64,000 nucleotides of DNA from positions 2,108,001 through 2,172,000 of the forward strand of contig NZ_CP064187.1 in the NCBI RefSeq assembly GCF_015353075.1. Direction: 5' to 3'. The position numbers and the translations under genes are program-made. Below, piece by piece: positions 48,937-57,200 of this stretch. The stretch's first letter is position 1. Every line of letters begins with the position of its first letter. Below the pieces are notes generated by a model. That model was not told where the DNA came from. It did no database searches and was given only the letters and a program-made list of their open reading frames with translations. The DNA comes from Rhizobium sp. 007 (GTDB taxonomy: Bacteria > Pseudomonadota > Alphaproteobacteria > Rhizobiales > Rhizobiaceae).

Positions 48937-48981
48937 GATCGAATCCTGCCTTTGTATTCTTCAAATCTCTTCGGGCACCAG

Positions 48982-49115
48982 CCCCTCATCCGCCGGCCGA
49001 CACCTTCTCCCCGCAAGCGGCGCGAAGGAAGTATGCCGCACCGGTCTCGTCAATCGCAACGCCCCTTAGGGCAAGTCCCCTCGCCCCCTCAAAGCGGGTC
49101 AGGGTGAGGGAGAGC
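48982..49115 (+). repeat. RIME-like intergenic repeat, copy 3
   Basis: Begins CCCCTCATCCGCCGGCCGAC, includes CACCTTCTCCCC and ends GGGTCAGGGTGAGGGAGAG. It lies between the aldehyde dehydrogenase and the glutamine-synthetase-like gene, which run in the same direction. Confidence 0.75.
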
Positions 49116-49136
49116 AACGACAGACCGCAAAATGCC

Positions 49137-50510
49137 TTACGCCCTTTCAAAGCCTCTCGCCACTTCCCAATCCGTCACGCGGCGGTCGTATTCCTCCTGC
49201 TCCCATTCGGCAGCGCGCGTGTAATGGTCGATGACGTCGTTGCCGAAAGCCTTCCGCAGCATCTTCGATTCCGTCATGGCGACCGTCGCGGCACGAAGCG
49301 TGTGTGGAATCTCGCGGATATCGCGCGCGCCATAGGCGTCGCCGACGAATGGCGCTTCGAGTTCGAGCCTGTTCTCAATCCCCTCGATGCCAGCCGCCAG
49401 CAGTGCTGCAAAGGCGAGATACGGATTGAGGTCCGAACCGCCGACGCGGCATTCGATCCGGATCGCTTTGGTTTCGTCGCCGCACAGGCGGTAGCCGGCG
49501 GTGCGGTTGTCCTTGCTCCAGATCGCCTTCGTCGGCGCGAAGGTGCCGGCCATGAAGCGCTTGTAGGAATTGATATAGGGCGCCAGGAAATAGGTGATCT
49601 CGCTCGCGTGGGCGAGAAGGCCGGCCACGTAGTTTCGCATCAACGGCGACATTCCGTATGTACCCTTCTCATCGAAGAATAGCGGCGTCTTGCCGTCGGC
49701 GCTCCAGAGCGACTGATGGATATGAGAGGAGCTCCCGGCCGACGTATAGCTCCATTTGGCGAGGAAGGTGATCGCCTTGCCCTTCGACCAGGCGATTTCC
49801 TTGCAGCCGTTCTTGATGATGGCGTGCCGGTCAGCCATCGTCAGCGCGTCGGCGTAGCGCACATTGATTTCCTCCTGCCCCGCCGAAGCCTCACCCTTGG
49901 AATTCTCGACCGGAATGCCCGCACCCTGCAAACCGGTACGAATCGCCCGCATCACATCCTCTTCCTTGGTCGTCTGGAAGATGTGGTAGTCCTCGTTGTA
50001 GGCGCTGGCGAGCTTGAGATTGCGGTAGCCGGCGGCATGCGCAGCCTCATAGGTCTGGTCGAAGAGGAAGAATTCGAGCTCGGATGCCATGAAGGCCTTC
50101 ATGCCCATGTCTTCGAGGCGCTTGACCTGCTTCTTCAGGATGGCGCGCGGCGAATGCGGCACCTCTTCGTGCGTGTGATGGTCAAGCAGATCGCAAAGGA
50201 CCAGTGCCGTTCCTTCGAGCCAGGGAATGCGGCGCAGCGTCGAAAGGTCCGGTTTCATCGTGTAGTCGCCGTAACCCTTCTCCCAGCTCGTCGCCTTGTA
50301 GCCGGAGACGGTTTCCATCTCCATGTCGGTCGCGACCAGATAGTTGCAGCTATGCGTTTCCTTCCAGGCGCTTTCGAGGAAATATTCCGCCTGGAAGCGC
50401 TTGCCCATCAAGCGGCCCTGCATGTCCACCTGGCAAGCGAGAACGGTATCGATGCGCCCTTCGGCCACGTCCTTCTTGAGATCATCGAAAGTATAGCTGT
50501 TGCTCATCAT
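49137..50510 (-). CDS. Glutamine-synthetase-family gamma-glutamyl-amine ligase
   Basis: 457 residues, near the length of bacterial GS. GS catalytic-domain blocks are ELEFFLFDQTYEAA, EEINVRYADALTMADR, SSSHIHQSLWSADGK and KRFMAGTFAPTKAIWSKDNRT. The FDGSS motif that forms the ammonium site of true GS is absent (this region has THSCNYLVATDMEME), as in PuuA and IpuC-type ligases that join an amine to the gamma-carboxyl of glutamate. Substrate is inferred from the neighbouring dehydrogenases: an amino alcohol or related amine. It follows the amine permease on the same strand. Confidence 0.85.
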   Translation of the reverse strand: MMSNSYTFDDLKKDVAEGRIDTVLACQVDMQGRLMGKRFQAEYFLESAWKETHSCNYLVATDMEMETVSGYKATSWEKGYGDYTMKPDLSTLRRIPWLEGTALVLCDLLDHHTHEEVPHSPRAILKKQVKRLEDMGMKAFMASELEFFLFDQTYEAAHAAGYRNLKLASAYNEDYHIFQTTKEEDVMRAIRTGLQGAGIPVENSKGEASAGQEEINVRYADALTMADRHAIIKNGCKEIAWSKGKAITFLAKWSYTSAGSSSHIHQSLWSADGKTPLFFDEKGTYGMSPLMRNYVAGLLAHASEITYFLAPYINSYKRFMAGTFAPTKAIWSKDNRTAGYRLCGDETKAIRIECRVGGSDLNPYLAFAALLAAGIEGIENRLELEAPFVGDAYGARDIREIPHTLRAATVAMTESKMLRKAFGNDVIDHYTRAAEWEQEEYDRRVTDWEVARGFERA

Positions 50511-50605
50511 TTATCCGCCTGAAATCTGGATTGGAAACTCGGGGCAATGAAACGGCATGCAGGGGCCGCCATGACCGACCAGATGCCTTTTCGTTGAACC
50601 GGTGA

Positions 50606-50637
50606 TGGGGCCGCGCGAACGGCGGCCCCGCCATTTG
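50606..50637 (-). other. Strong hairpin between permease and ligase genes
   Basis: GGGGCCGC / GCGGCCCC pair with a short loop and no T run. It may reduce or tune read-through from the permease gene into the ligase gene. Confidence 0.45.
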
Positions 50638-50656
50638 AGAGGGAAGCTCGGTTTTC

Positions 50657-52204
50657 TTACGCTTCGCCAACGGCCTTTTCGGCAGCCGCGATTTCAGCCT
50701 GGCGCTTGGCGACTTCCTCGCCGATCGGCGGGCCCTTGAAGCGGCGCTTTTCGAAGCCGTACCAGACGACGCCAGTCACAATAAGGAAGCCGACGGTGAT
50801 GTAGAGTGCCCAGTCATTCGGCGGCTGGATGCCGAGAACGAAAATAAGCACCATTGCAATGATCGAGAGCACGGCAAAGAGCTTGAACATCGCCTCGCCG
50901 AGGTTCCACGGCCCCATCTTGTCCCACTTCGACGTACCCCAGGCGAAGAGGCCGAGCGTGATCGGGATCGCGAAGGAGAAGAAGAGGAAGATGACGGTGC
51001 ACGAAACGACGATGGTATAGACCGGCGTTTCGCCGATCGAAACGAGCGACGAACCCCACACGAAGAGGACGGCGAGGATAGAACCCGTCCAGATCGCGGC
51101 AACCGGCGTGCGGTGCTTCGGGCTGACCTTCGACAGTGCCTTGGATGCCGGCAGACCGCCGTCACGCGAGAAGGCGAAGATCATGCGGGAAACCGAGGTG
51201 ACCGTTGCGAGGCCGCACAGCCACTGGCTAATGAAGATGGCGAGGTAGAGCAGATCCTTGACGATCGGGTTCACCTGGCTGTCCATCGCCCAGAAGAACA
51301 CGTTCCAGCCCTGCTTGGCAGCTTCGTCCATGCTGGGCAGCATCAGAACGAATGAGCAAAGCATGATGTAGCCGAAGAGCGCCGACCAGAGCACGGAGGA
51401 AATCATGCCGCGCGGCACGGAATGCGCCGCCTTTACGGTCTCTTCCGACGTATGCGCTGACGCGTCATAGCCGGTGATCGTGTAGATCGGCAGCAGGAGG
51501 CCGAGCAGGAACACCCAGGTAGCGGACGTCGCCGGCCACACGTTGCCGCCGGTTTCGCCCGAATAGTTGGAGAAGGTGAAGAGACGGCCGAACTCGTAGG
51601 ACGGAGCAGCGATCAGGCAAACCGCGGCAAGCGCGATTGCCGTCGCGAAGATCAGGTAGCCAGAGAAGTCCGTGAGCTTGGCGGTCAGGCCGATGCCCAT
51701 ATGGTTCACGAGCGCCTGCGCACCGGTGATGATGATCAGGAAGACGATGCGAACGAATGTCGTGTCCGTCAGCCCGAGATAGCTCGTGCCGAAGGAGCCC
51801 ATGAAGAAGTAGTACGTACCGACGTTGATGGCACCGAGCACCGTCACGAGGCCGAGCAGGTTGAACCATGCGGTCAGCCAGCCGGTGAAGCGGTTGCCGA
51901 GGATGGAACCCCAGTGGTAGAGGCCGCCCGCGGTCGGATAGGCGGAGCTGATCTGCGCCATCGCAACGGCGAAGACGAGCGAAATGAAGCAGCCGAGTGG
52001 CCAGCCGATGCCGATCGCAGCACCACCCGCGCCGGCAGTCGCCTGCGCCAGCGAATTGATGCCGCCGGAAAGGATGCAGATGATCGAGAAGGAGACGGCA
52101 AAGTTCGAGAACGAGCTCATCCGCCGTTCCAGTTCCTGGGCATAGCCCATCGAATGCAGGATGCTCATATCCTGCTTCTTATCAAGTTCGGTATAGTCCG
52201 ACAT
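50657..52204 (-). CDS. APC-superfamily amino-acid/amine permease (ACT-type)
   Basis: 515 residues with about twelve membrane helices. The segment ELERRMSSFSNFAVSFSIIC and GGLYHWGSILGNRFTGWLTAW are typical of the amino acid-choline transporter branch (yeast Uga4/Hnm1 type). TITGYDASAHTSEETVKAA is a conserved APC motif (GYD/E-A...SEE). Members move GABA, choline, or similar amines. The C-terminus is charged and Ala-rich. Second gene of the minus-strand island after the amidohydrolase gene. Confidence 0.87.
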   Translation of the reverse strand: MSDYTELDKKQDMSILHSMGYAQELERRMSSFSNFAVSFSIICILSGGINSLAQATAGAGGAAIGIGWPLGCFISLVFAVAMAQISSAYPTAGGLYHWGSILGNRFTGWLTAWFNLLGLVTVLGAINVGTYYFFMGSFGTSYLGLTDTTFVRIVFLIIITGAQALVNHMGIGLTAKLTDFSGYLIFATAIALAAVCLIAAPSYEFGRLFTFSNYSGETGGNVWPATSATWVFLLGLLLPIYTITGYDASAHTSEETVKAAHSVPRGMISSVLWSALFGYIMLCSFVLMLPSMDEAAKQGWNVFFWAMDSQVNPIVKDLLYLAIFISQWLCGLATVTSVSRMIFAFSRDGGLPASKALSKVSPKHRTPVAAIWTGSILAVLFVWGSSLVSIGETPVYTIVVSCTVIFLFFSFAIPITLGLFAWGTSKWDKMGPWNLGEAMFKLFAVLSIIAMVLIFVLGIQPPNDWALYITVGFLIVTGVVWYGFEKRRFKGPPIGEEVAKRQAEIAAAEKAVGEA

Positions 52205-52328
52205 GACTTCCCCCTGTTTGACGATCGGCAGCGGAATTGCCGCAGATCCAGTGCCAAAGTTGCCCGCTGGCTTTCGCCATACGGACAGATCGCAGTTAGA
52301 CTGCTCCCTGGGGTCTTTTCTTTTATGG

Positions 52329-53096
52329 TCAGGCTTCCAGGCTTTGCTGGAGGAGCCCTGTCAGATAGTCGGCCATGACCCCTTGGCCGGCATCGTCGCT
52401 GATAAGGTCGTTGCGGACCTCGATCATTACATTGCGGAGCCCGTTCGAGAGCCCGTGCAGGATCAGCGTGTGCGTCACGCCGTCCTCAGGGCCATAGGGC
52501 TCGTTGCGTTCGGTTTTGTAGAGCGGCGCGTCAGCCGCCCCTGCCAACATGCTGTCTGCCAGCCGGCTGTCAGCATCGTGCAGGATGCCGAGCTCGACGG
52601 CACGCTCCTTGCCATTATAGACCGGCGTGAAACTGTGAACAGTGACGATGACCGTCTCGTGCCCCTGCGCCTGACGGTCCTTGATGAGACGGCTTACTGC
52701 ATCGTGGAAAGGAAGATACAGCGCTTCGGTACGGGCCTGCCGCTCCTTTGCGCTCAGACTCTGATTGCCGGGGATGGCATAGATTTCGCTCTTCTCGGGC
52801 ATTGCGCCCGGCGATTCCGGCGGGCGGTTGCAGTCGTAGATCAGGCGAGAGAAGCGCTGAAAGACGAGTGGTGCGTCAAGCGTCGTCGAGATGCCGCGTG
52901 CAACGGCCAAAGCGCCTGGATCCCAGGCGATGTGGCTATTCAACGCTTCTTCGGAAAGGCCGAGATTGCCGAACTGCTCGGGCAGCGCTCGCGAGGCATG
53001 TTCGCAGATGACCAGCAACGGGCTCTTGCCGTGCAGCCGCTCGATGCCGACGCAGTCTCCATCCGCTTCGCTTAGAATCTTGAGCTGAGTGAGCAC
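52329..53096 (-). CDS. N-formylglutamate amidohydrolase-family protein
   Basis: 255 residues. LLVICEHASRALPEQFGNLG (family opening with metal-binding E/H), AWDPGALAVARGIS, FSRLIYDCNRP and VTVHSFTPVYNGKERAVELG match the HutG/FGase family (pfam05013). Classical enzymes hydrolyse N-formylglutamate in histidine breakdown, but no hut genes are present here. In this island a hydrolase of gamma-glutamyl amides would complete the pathway, so a substrate shift is proposed. First gene of the minus-strand unit, divergent from the RpiR regulator. Confidence 0.85.
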   Translation of the reverse strand: MLTQLKILSEADGDCVGIERLHGKSPLLVICEHASRALPEQFGNLGLSEEALNSHIAWDPGALAVARGISTTLDAPLVFQRFSRLIYDCNRPPESPGAMPEKSEIYAIPGNQSLSAKERQARTEALYLPFHDAVSRLIKDRQAQGHETVIVTVHSFTPVYNGKERAVELGILHDADSRLADSMLAGAADAPLYKTERNEPYGPEDGVTHTLILHGLSNGLRNVMIEVRNDLISDDAGQGVMADYLTGLLQQSLEA

Positions 53097-53176
53097 CTAC
53101 CCGCGCCTGCCCTTCCCTTAATAAAATCTTTACAAGAAAAGAATTCTTCAGTCTTCGGGCGGTGTCAAGCGCGCTC

Positions 53177-53192
53177 TGAAAATTTCTTTTCA
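53177..53192. promoter_or_regulatory. Candidate operator in the divergent FGase/RpiR region
   Basis: TGAAAATTTCTTTTCA has perfect 6-bp arms TGAAAA / TTTTCA with a 4-base centre. A second palindrome, AAGAATTCTT, lies at 53139-53148, and a TTGACA -35 hexamer at 53202-53207 faces the RpiR gene. RpiR-family operators are commonly short inverted repeats of this kind. No experimental support. Confidence 0.45.
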
Positions 53193-53277
53193 TGACAGTG
53201 GTTGACATGGATTGTGACAGCGTTGTTAACTTTGAGTGGGAAAGTGGCACAAGACCAATCCCGGGGAGCAAGATCGC

Positions 53278-54150
53278 GTGAGCGCTGCGTCGAAGACGGT
53301 TTCGGACGTCATCCATTCGCATTTCGAAGCGCTGACGCGCGCCGAGAAGCAATTGGCCGAGAGTCTGCTGGATAACTATCCCGTTTCAGGGCTGGGCAGC
53401 ATCACCACGATTGCCGAGAACGCCGGCGTCTCGACGCCCACCGTCGTCCGCATGGTCCAGAAGCTTGGCTTCAAGGGTTACCCGGATTTCCAGGCGCATC
53501 TGCATCAGGAGGTCGAAGCGACGATCTCCAATCCGATCGCCAAGCACGACCGGTGGGCTTCCAATGCGCCGGGCACCCATATCCTCAACCGTTTTGCCGA
53601 TGCCATCATCGCCAATCTGCGCCAAACGCTGAGCGGTCTCGACACCGCGACCTTCAACAGCGCCGCTGCCCTGCTTTCGGATCGCAAGCGCGGCCTTTAT
53701 TTCGTCGGCGGTCGCATCACGGGCGCGCTTGCCGAATACTTCTTCACCCACATGCAGGTCATCCGGCCGAATACCGCCCTCTTGTCGTCCAACTCGTCGA
53801 GCTGGCCGCAGTATGTTCTCAACATGAATGCCGGCGACCTGCTGATCATCTTCGACATCCGCCGCTATGAGCAGGAGATGGTGAGCCTTGCCCAGGCGGC
53901 CCGCACGCGCGGCGCCGAAATCATCGTCTTCACGGACCAATGGGGATCGCCGGCGGCAAAGCTTGCGAGACACGCCTTCCGCGTCCAGATCGAGGCACCG
54001 TCGGCTTGGGATTCCTCGGTCGTTACGCTCTTTATCGTCGAAGCGCTCATCGAAGCGGTCCAGAATACCACCTGGGACGAGACGAAGGAGCGCATGAAAA
54101 CACTGGAGGGCCTGTTCGAACAGACCAAGCTCTTCCGAAAACCCGGCTAG
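53278..54150 (+). CDS. RpiR/MurR-family transcriptional regulator
   Basis: 290 residues from the GTG at 53278 (GGGGAG ribosome site); an upstream GTG gives 14 more residues. The helix-turn-helix domain (about 1-80) has ITTIAENAGVSTPTVVRMVQKLGFKGYPDFQ. The SIS domain (about 115-260) has GLYFVGGRITGALAEYFF and LIIFDIRRYEQEMVSLAQAA. SIS domains bind phosphosugars or similar ligands, which is not obvious for an amine pathway, so the effector is unknown. It diverges from the FGase-like gene and precedes the ABC importer; it may control both. Confidence 0.9.
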   Translation: MSAASKTVSDVIHSHFEALTRAEKQLAESLLDNYPVSGLGSITTIAENAGVSTPTVVRMVQKLGFKGYPDFQAHLHQEVEATISNPIAKHDRWASNAPGTHILNRFADAIIANLRQTLSGLDTATFNSAAALLSDRKRGLYFVGGRITGALAEYFFTHMQVIRPNTALLSSNSSSWPQYVLNMNAGDLLIIFDIRRYEQEMVSLAQAARTRGAEIIVFTDQWGSPAAKLARHAFRVQIEAPSAWDSSVVTLFIVEALIEAVQNTTWDETKERMKTLEGLFEQTKLFRKPG

Positions 54151-54187
54151 GAGGAGAGGCAGGAACGAACAAAAACAATGAGGCTGC

Positions 54188-54250
54188 GTGAAGGAAATAG
54201 AACTGCGTGTCGCAGACGAAACAGAGTTCGAGAAATACTGGGAATCATAA
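54188..54250 (+). CDS. Possible 20-residue leader peptide frame
   Basis: GTG start behind GAGG, ending at TAA 54248-54250. The product VKEIELRVADETEFEKYWES has natural-looking, acidic composition. It lies in the leader of the ABC importer gene. It may be a regulatory peptide or chance; no comparison is possible. Confidence 0.25.
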   Translation: MKEIELRVADETEFEKYWES

Positions 54251-54340
54251 GAAAAACGAACGTCACGCGACCGTCATACAAGCTTCATGCAACGCCAGTA
54301 ACAGCATCGCCAGACCACTGAAAACCGAAGGAGAACAACA

Positions 54341-55444
54341 GTGATCTCTAACATTTCTCGACTGCTCTCGCTTTCTACTGCGATCGTCGTAGCTTCGACT
54401 GCGATTGCCGCAGCAGAACCGAGCGCCGAACTCATCGCTGCCGCCAAGAAGGAAGGCACGCTGACGACCATCGCTCTCCCGCACAACTGGTGCGGCTATG
54501 GCGACGTCATTGCCGGCTTCAAGGCCAAGTATGGCATCGAAGTCAACGAACTGAACCCGGACGCAGGTTCGGGCGACGAAATCGAAGCAATCAAGGCCAA
54601 CAAGGGCAACACCGGCCCGCAGGCTCCGGACGTCATCGACGTCGGCCTCTCCTTCGGCCCGTCGGCCAAGGCTGAAGGCCTCATCCAGCCCTACAAGGTC
54701 TCCACCTGGGATTCCATTCCGGACTCCGCCAAGGACGCCGACGGCTTCTGGTACGGCGACTACTACGGCGTTCTTTCGTTCGTCGTGAACACCGACATCG
54801 TCAAGAACGTCCCGAAGGATTGGGCCGACCTGAAGAAGTCCGAGTATGCCAATACCGTTTCGCTCGCTGGCGATCCGCGCGCTTCCAACCAGGCTGTTCA
54901 AGCCGTCTACGCCGCTGGTCTTGCTGCGGGCGAAAAGGATGCCACGAAGGCTGGCGAAGCAGGTCTTGCTTACTTCGCAGAGCTCAACAAGGCCGGCAAC
55001 CTCGTTCCGGTCATCGGCAAGTCCGCGTCGCTGGCTCAGGGTTCCACCCCGATCATCGTCGCCTGGGACTATAACGGCCTCTCCTGGCGCGACAGCCTCA
55101 ACGGCAACCCACCGGTTGAAGTCGTCGTTCCGGCCTCGGGCGTCGTTGCCGGTGTCTACGTTCAGGCGATCTCCGCCTTTGCTCCGCACCCGAATGCTGC
55201 CAAGCTCTGGATGGAATACCTCTATTCCGACGAAGGTCAGCTCGGCTGGCTGAAGGGCTATTGCCACCCGATCCGCTTCAACGACCTTGCACAGAAGGGC
55301 CTGATTCCGAAGGAACTGCTCGACAAGCTGCCGCCGGCTGAAGGCTATGCCAAGGCTATCTTCCCGACGCTCGACGAGCAGGCCGCAGGCAAGACCGCCA
55401 TCACCACCAAGTGGGACAGCGTCGTCGGCGCCAACGTTCAGTAA
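54341..55444 (+). CDS. ABC transporter substrate-binding protein (polyamine/iron type)
   Basis: 367 residues from a GTG behind AAGGAGAACAACA; signal peptide to about residue 26 (TAIAAAE). The periplasmic fold has KKEGTLTTIALPHNWCGYGDVIAGFKAKYG, APDVIDVGLSFGP and YYGVLSFVVNTDIVKNVPKDWADL, as in family 1 SBPs of the Potd/Fbp/thiamine type. The ligand is not readable; polyamine, amine or metal are options. It begins the operon with two permeases and an ATPase. Confidence 0.87.
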   Translation: MISNISRLLSLSTAIVVASTAIAAAEPSAELIAAAKKEGTLTTIALPHNWCGYGDVIAGFKAKYGIEVNELNPDAGSGDEIEAIKANKGNTGPQAPDVIDVGLSFGPSAKAEGLIQPYKVSTWDSIPDSAKDADGFWYGDYYGVLSFVVNTDIVKNVPKDWADLKKSEYANTVSLAGDPRASNQAVQAVYAAGLAAGEKDATKAGEAGLAYFAELNKAGNLVPVIGKSASLAQGSTPIIVAWDYNGLSWRDSLNGNPPVEVVVPASGVVAGVYVQAISAFAPHPNAAKLWMEYLYSDEGQLGWLKGYCHPIRFNDLAQKGLIPKELLDKLPPAEGYAKAIFPTLDEQAAGKTAITTKWDSVVGANVQ

Positions 55445-55458
55445 GGCATGACATCCGG

Positions 55459-55493
55459 CCTCCCCGCCCTTATAGCGGGGAGGCATTTTCTTT
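55459..55493 (+). terminator. Attenuating terminator between SBP and permease genes
   Basis: Stem CCTCCCCGC / GCGGGGAGG is followed by CATTTTC, 15 bases after the SBP stop. In importer operons such a partial terminator raises the SBP level above that of the membrane parts. Confidence 0.75.
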
Positions 55494-55518
55494 CACTCCG
55501 ACGCCCCCGGATGAGCGC

Positions 55519-56412
55519 ATGAGCACCGTTTCAACGCCTATGGCGAGCACCGCCCCCCTGATCAATAAGGATCGCGTGATCGACTGGCTGGGTATCGCGC
55601 CCTTCGTCATCTTCGCTCTGCTGTTTCTGATCATCCCCACGCTTTATCTCGTCGTCGGCGCCTTCCTCACGCCGGAAGGCGAATTCACGTTCAAGAACAT
55701 CGGCGATCTCTTCACGCCGTCGATCATGAGCGCCTATTGGATCAGCATCCGCGTATCGGTGGCTTCCGCTCTCGGCGGTGCGCTGATCGGCTTCTTTCTC
55801 GCCTGGGCAGTCGTCCTCGGGGGGCTGCCCTCCTCTGTCCGCTCGACACTTTTGACCTTCTCCGGCGTCGCATCGAACTTCGCCGGCGTGCCGCTTGCCT
55901 TCTCGTTCCTGGCAACGCTCGGCCGCACCGGCCTCGTCACCATCTTCCTGCGCGACTGGTTCGGCTTCAATCTCTACGGCACCGGATTCAACCTTTTATC
56001 CTTCTTCGGCCTCACCATCACCTACATGTACTTCCAGATCCCTCTGATGGTGCTGATCCTGACGCCGGCGCTCGACGGCATGAAGAAGGAATGGCGCGAG
56101 GCCGCTGAAATCCTCGGCGCCACGAACCGCCAGTACTGGACGATGGTCGCCCTGCCGATCCTCTGGCCGAGCCTGCTCGGCACGACGCTGCTGCTCTTTG
56201 CAAACGCCTTCGGCGCCATCGCCACAGCCTATGCGCTGACAGGAAGCTCCCTGAACATCGTTCCGATCCTGCTTTACGCGCAGATCCGCGGCGATGTTCT
56301 TCACAACCCGAACCTCGGCTACGCGATCGCGCTCGGCATGATCGTCATCACCGGCGTCTCCAACGTCCTTTACCTGATGCTGCGCATGCGCGCCGAACGG
56401 TGGCAGAAATGA
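55519..56412 (+). CDS. ABC transporter permease 1
   Basis: 297 residues from the ATG at 55519. Six membrane helices of the PotB/CysT-type fold; the EAA loop is KEWREAAEILGATNRQYWTMVALPILWPSL, which contacts the ATPase. LAFSFLATLGRTGLVTIFL is typical of the family. Its stop overlaps the next permease start by 4 bases. Confidence 0.88.
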   Translation: MSTVSTPMASTAPLINKDRVIDWLGIAPFVIFALLFLIIPTLYLVVGAFLTPEGEFTFKNIGDLFTPSIMSAYWISIRVSVASALGGALIGFFLAWAVVLGGLPSSVRSTLLTFSGVASNFAGVPLAFSFLATLGRTGLVTIFLRDWFGFNLYGTGFNLLSFFGLTITYMYFQIPLMVLILTPALDGMKKEWREAAEILGATNRQYWTMVALPILWPSLLGTTLLLFANAFGAIATAYALTGSSLNIVPILLYAQIRGDVLHNPNLGYAIALGMIVITGVSNVLYLMLRMRAERWQK

Positions 56413-57194
56413 AAGCTCAACGTCTCGGCGCCTGGATCGCCATCTTTTTGGGTGCGTCCTACTTCATCATTCCGCTGATCGGCACCATCGAGTTTTCGCT
56501 GCGCATGCGCCGCGGCGTATACAGCTTCGATGCCTATCAGTCGGTCTTTTCGGACATCCAGTTCCGCGAGACCTTCGGCTATTCCATGCTGATGGCCCTC
56601 TTGACAATCGTCTTCGGCATGCTGCTCGTCGTGCCGACGGCCTATTGGGTTCGCCTGCGCCTGCCACAGATGCGCCCGATCGTGGAATTCTTGACGCTGC
56701 TGCCGCTGGTTATCCCGGCGATCGTCATCGTCTTCGGCTATCTGCGCATGTACAATTCGTCGTCGGTCCTGCCGTTGACGGGTTCTACGACAGGTACGAA
56801 CATCCTGCTTGTCTGCTCCTACATCACGCTGTCGCTGCCCTACATGTATCGAGCGGTCGATACCGCCATGCGCGCCATCGACGTCCGCACGCTGACAGAG
56901 GCGGCCGAAAGCCTCGGTGCCAGCTGGCCGACCATCATGTTCCGCTGCATCTTCCCGAACGTCATGAGCGGCGTGCTATCCGGCGCCTTCATCACGCTGG
57001 CGATCGTCATGGGCGAATTCACGATGGCTGCCCTCCTCAACCGGCCGGCCTTCGGGCCTTATCTGCAGCTCGTCGGCGCCAACAAGGCTTACGAGCCGTC
57101 GGCGCTCGCCGTCATTGCATTCTCCATCACATGGCTCTGCATGGGTCTGCTCAACCTCATCTCCCGCTTCCAAAAATCCGCCCCCGCAAGGTAA
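56409..57194 (+). CDS. ABC transporter permease 2
   Basis: 261 residues from the ATG at 56409, overlapping the preceding stop. PotC/ThiP-like six-helix fold with the EAA loop RTLTEAAESLGASWPTIMFRCIFP. It pairs with permease 1 to form the translocation channel. The ATPase start follows after 6 bases. Confidence 0.88.
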   Translation: MKAQRLGAWIAIFLGASYFIIPLIGTIEFSLRMRRGVYSFDAYQSVFSDIQFRETFGYSMLMALLTIVFGMLLVVPTAYWVRLRLPQMRPIVEFLTLLPLVIPAIVIVFGYLRMYNSSSVLPLTGSTTGTNILLVCSYITLSLPYMYRAVDTAMRAIDVRTLTEAAESLGASWPTIMFRCIFPNVMSGVLSGAFITLAIVMGEFTMAALLNRPAFGPYLQLVGANKAYEPSALAVIAFSITWLCMGLLNLISRFQKSAPAR

Positions 57195-57200
57195 CTGGCC

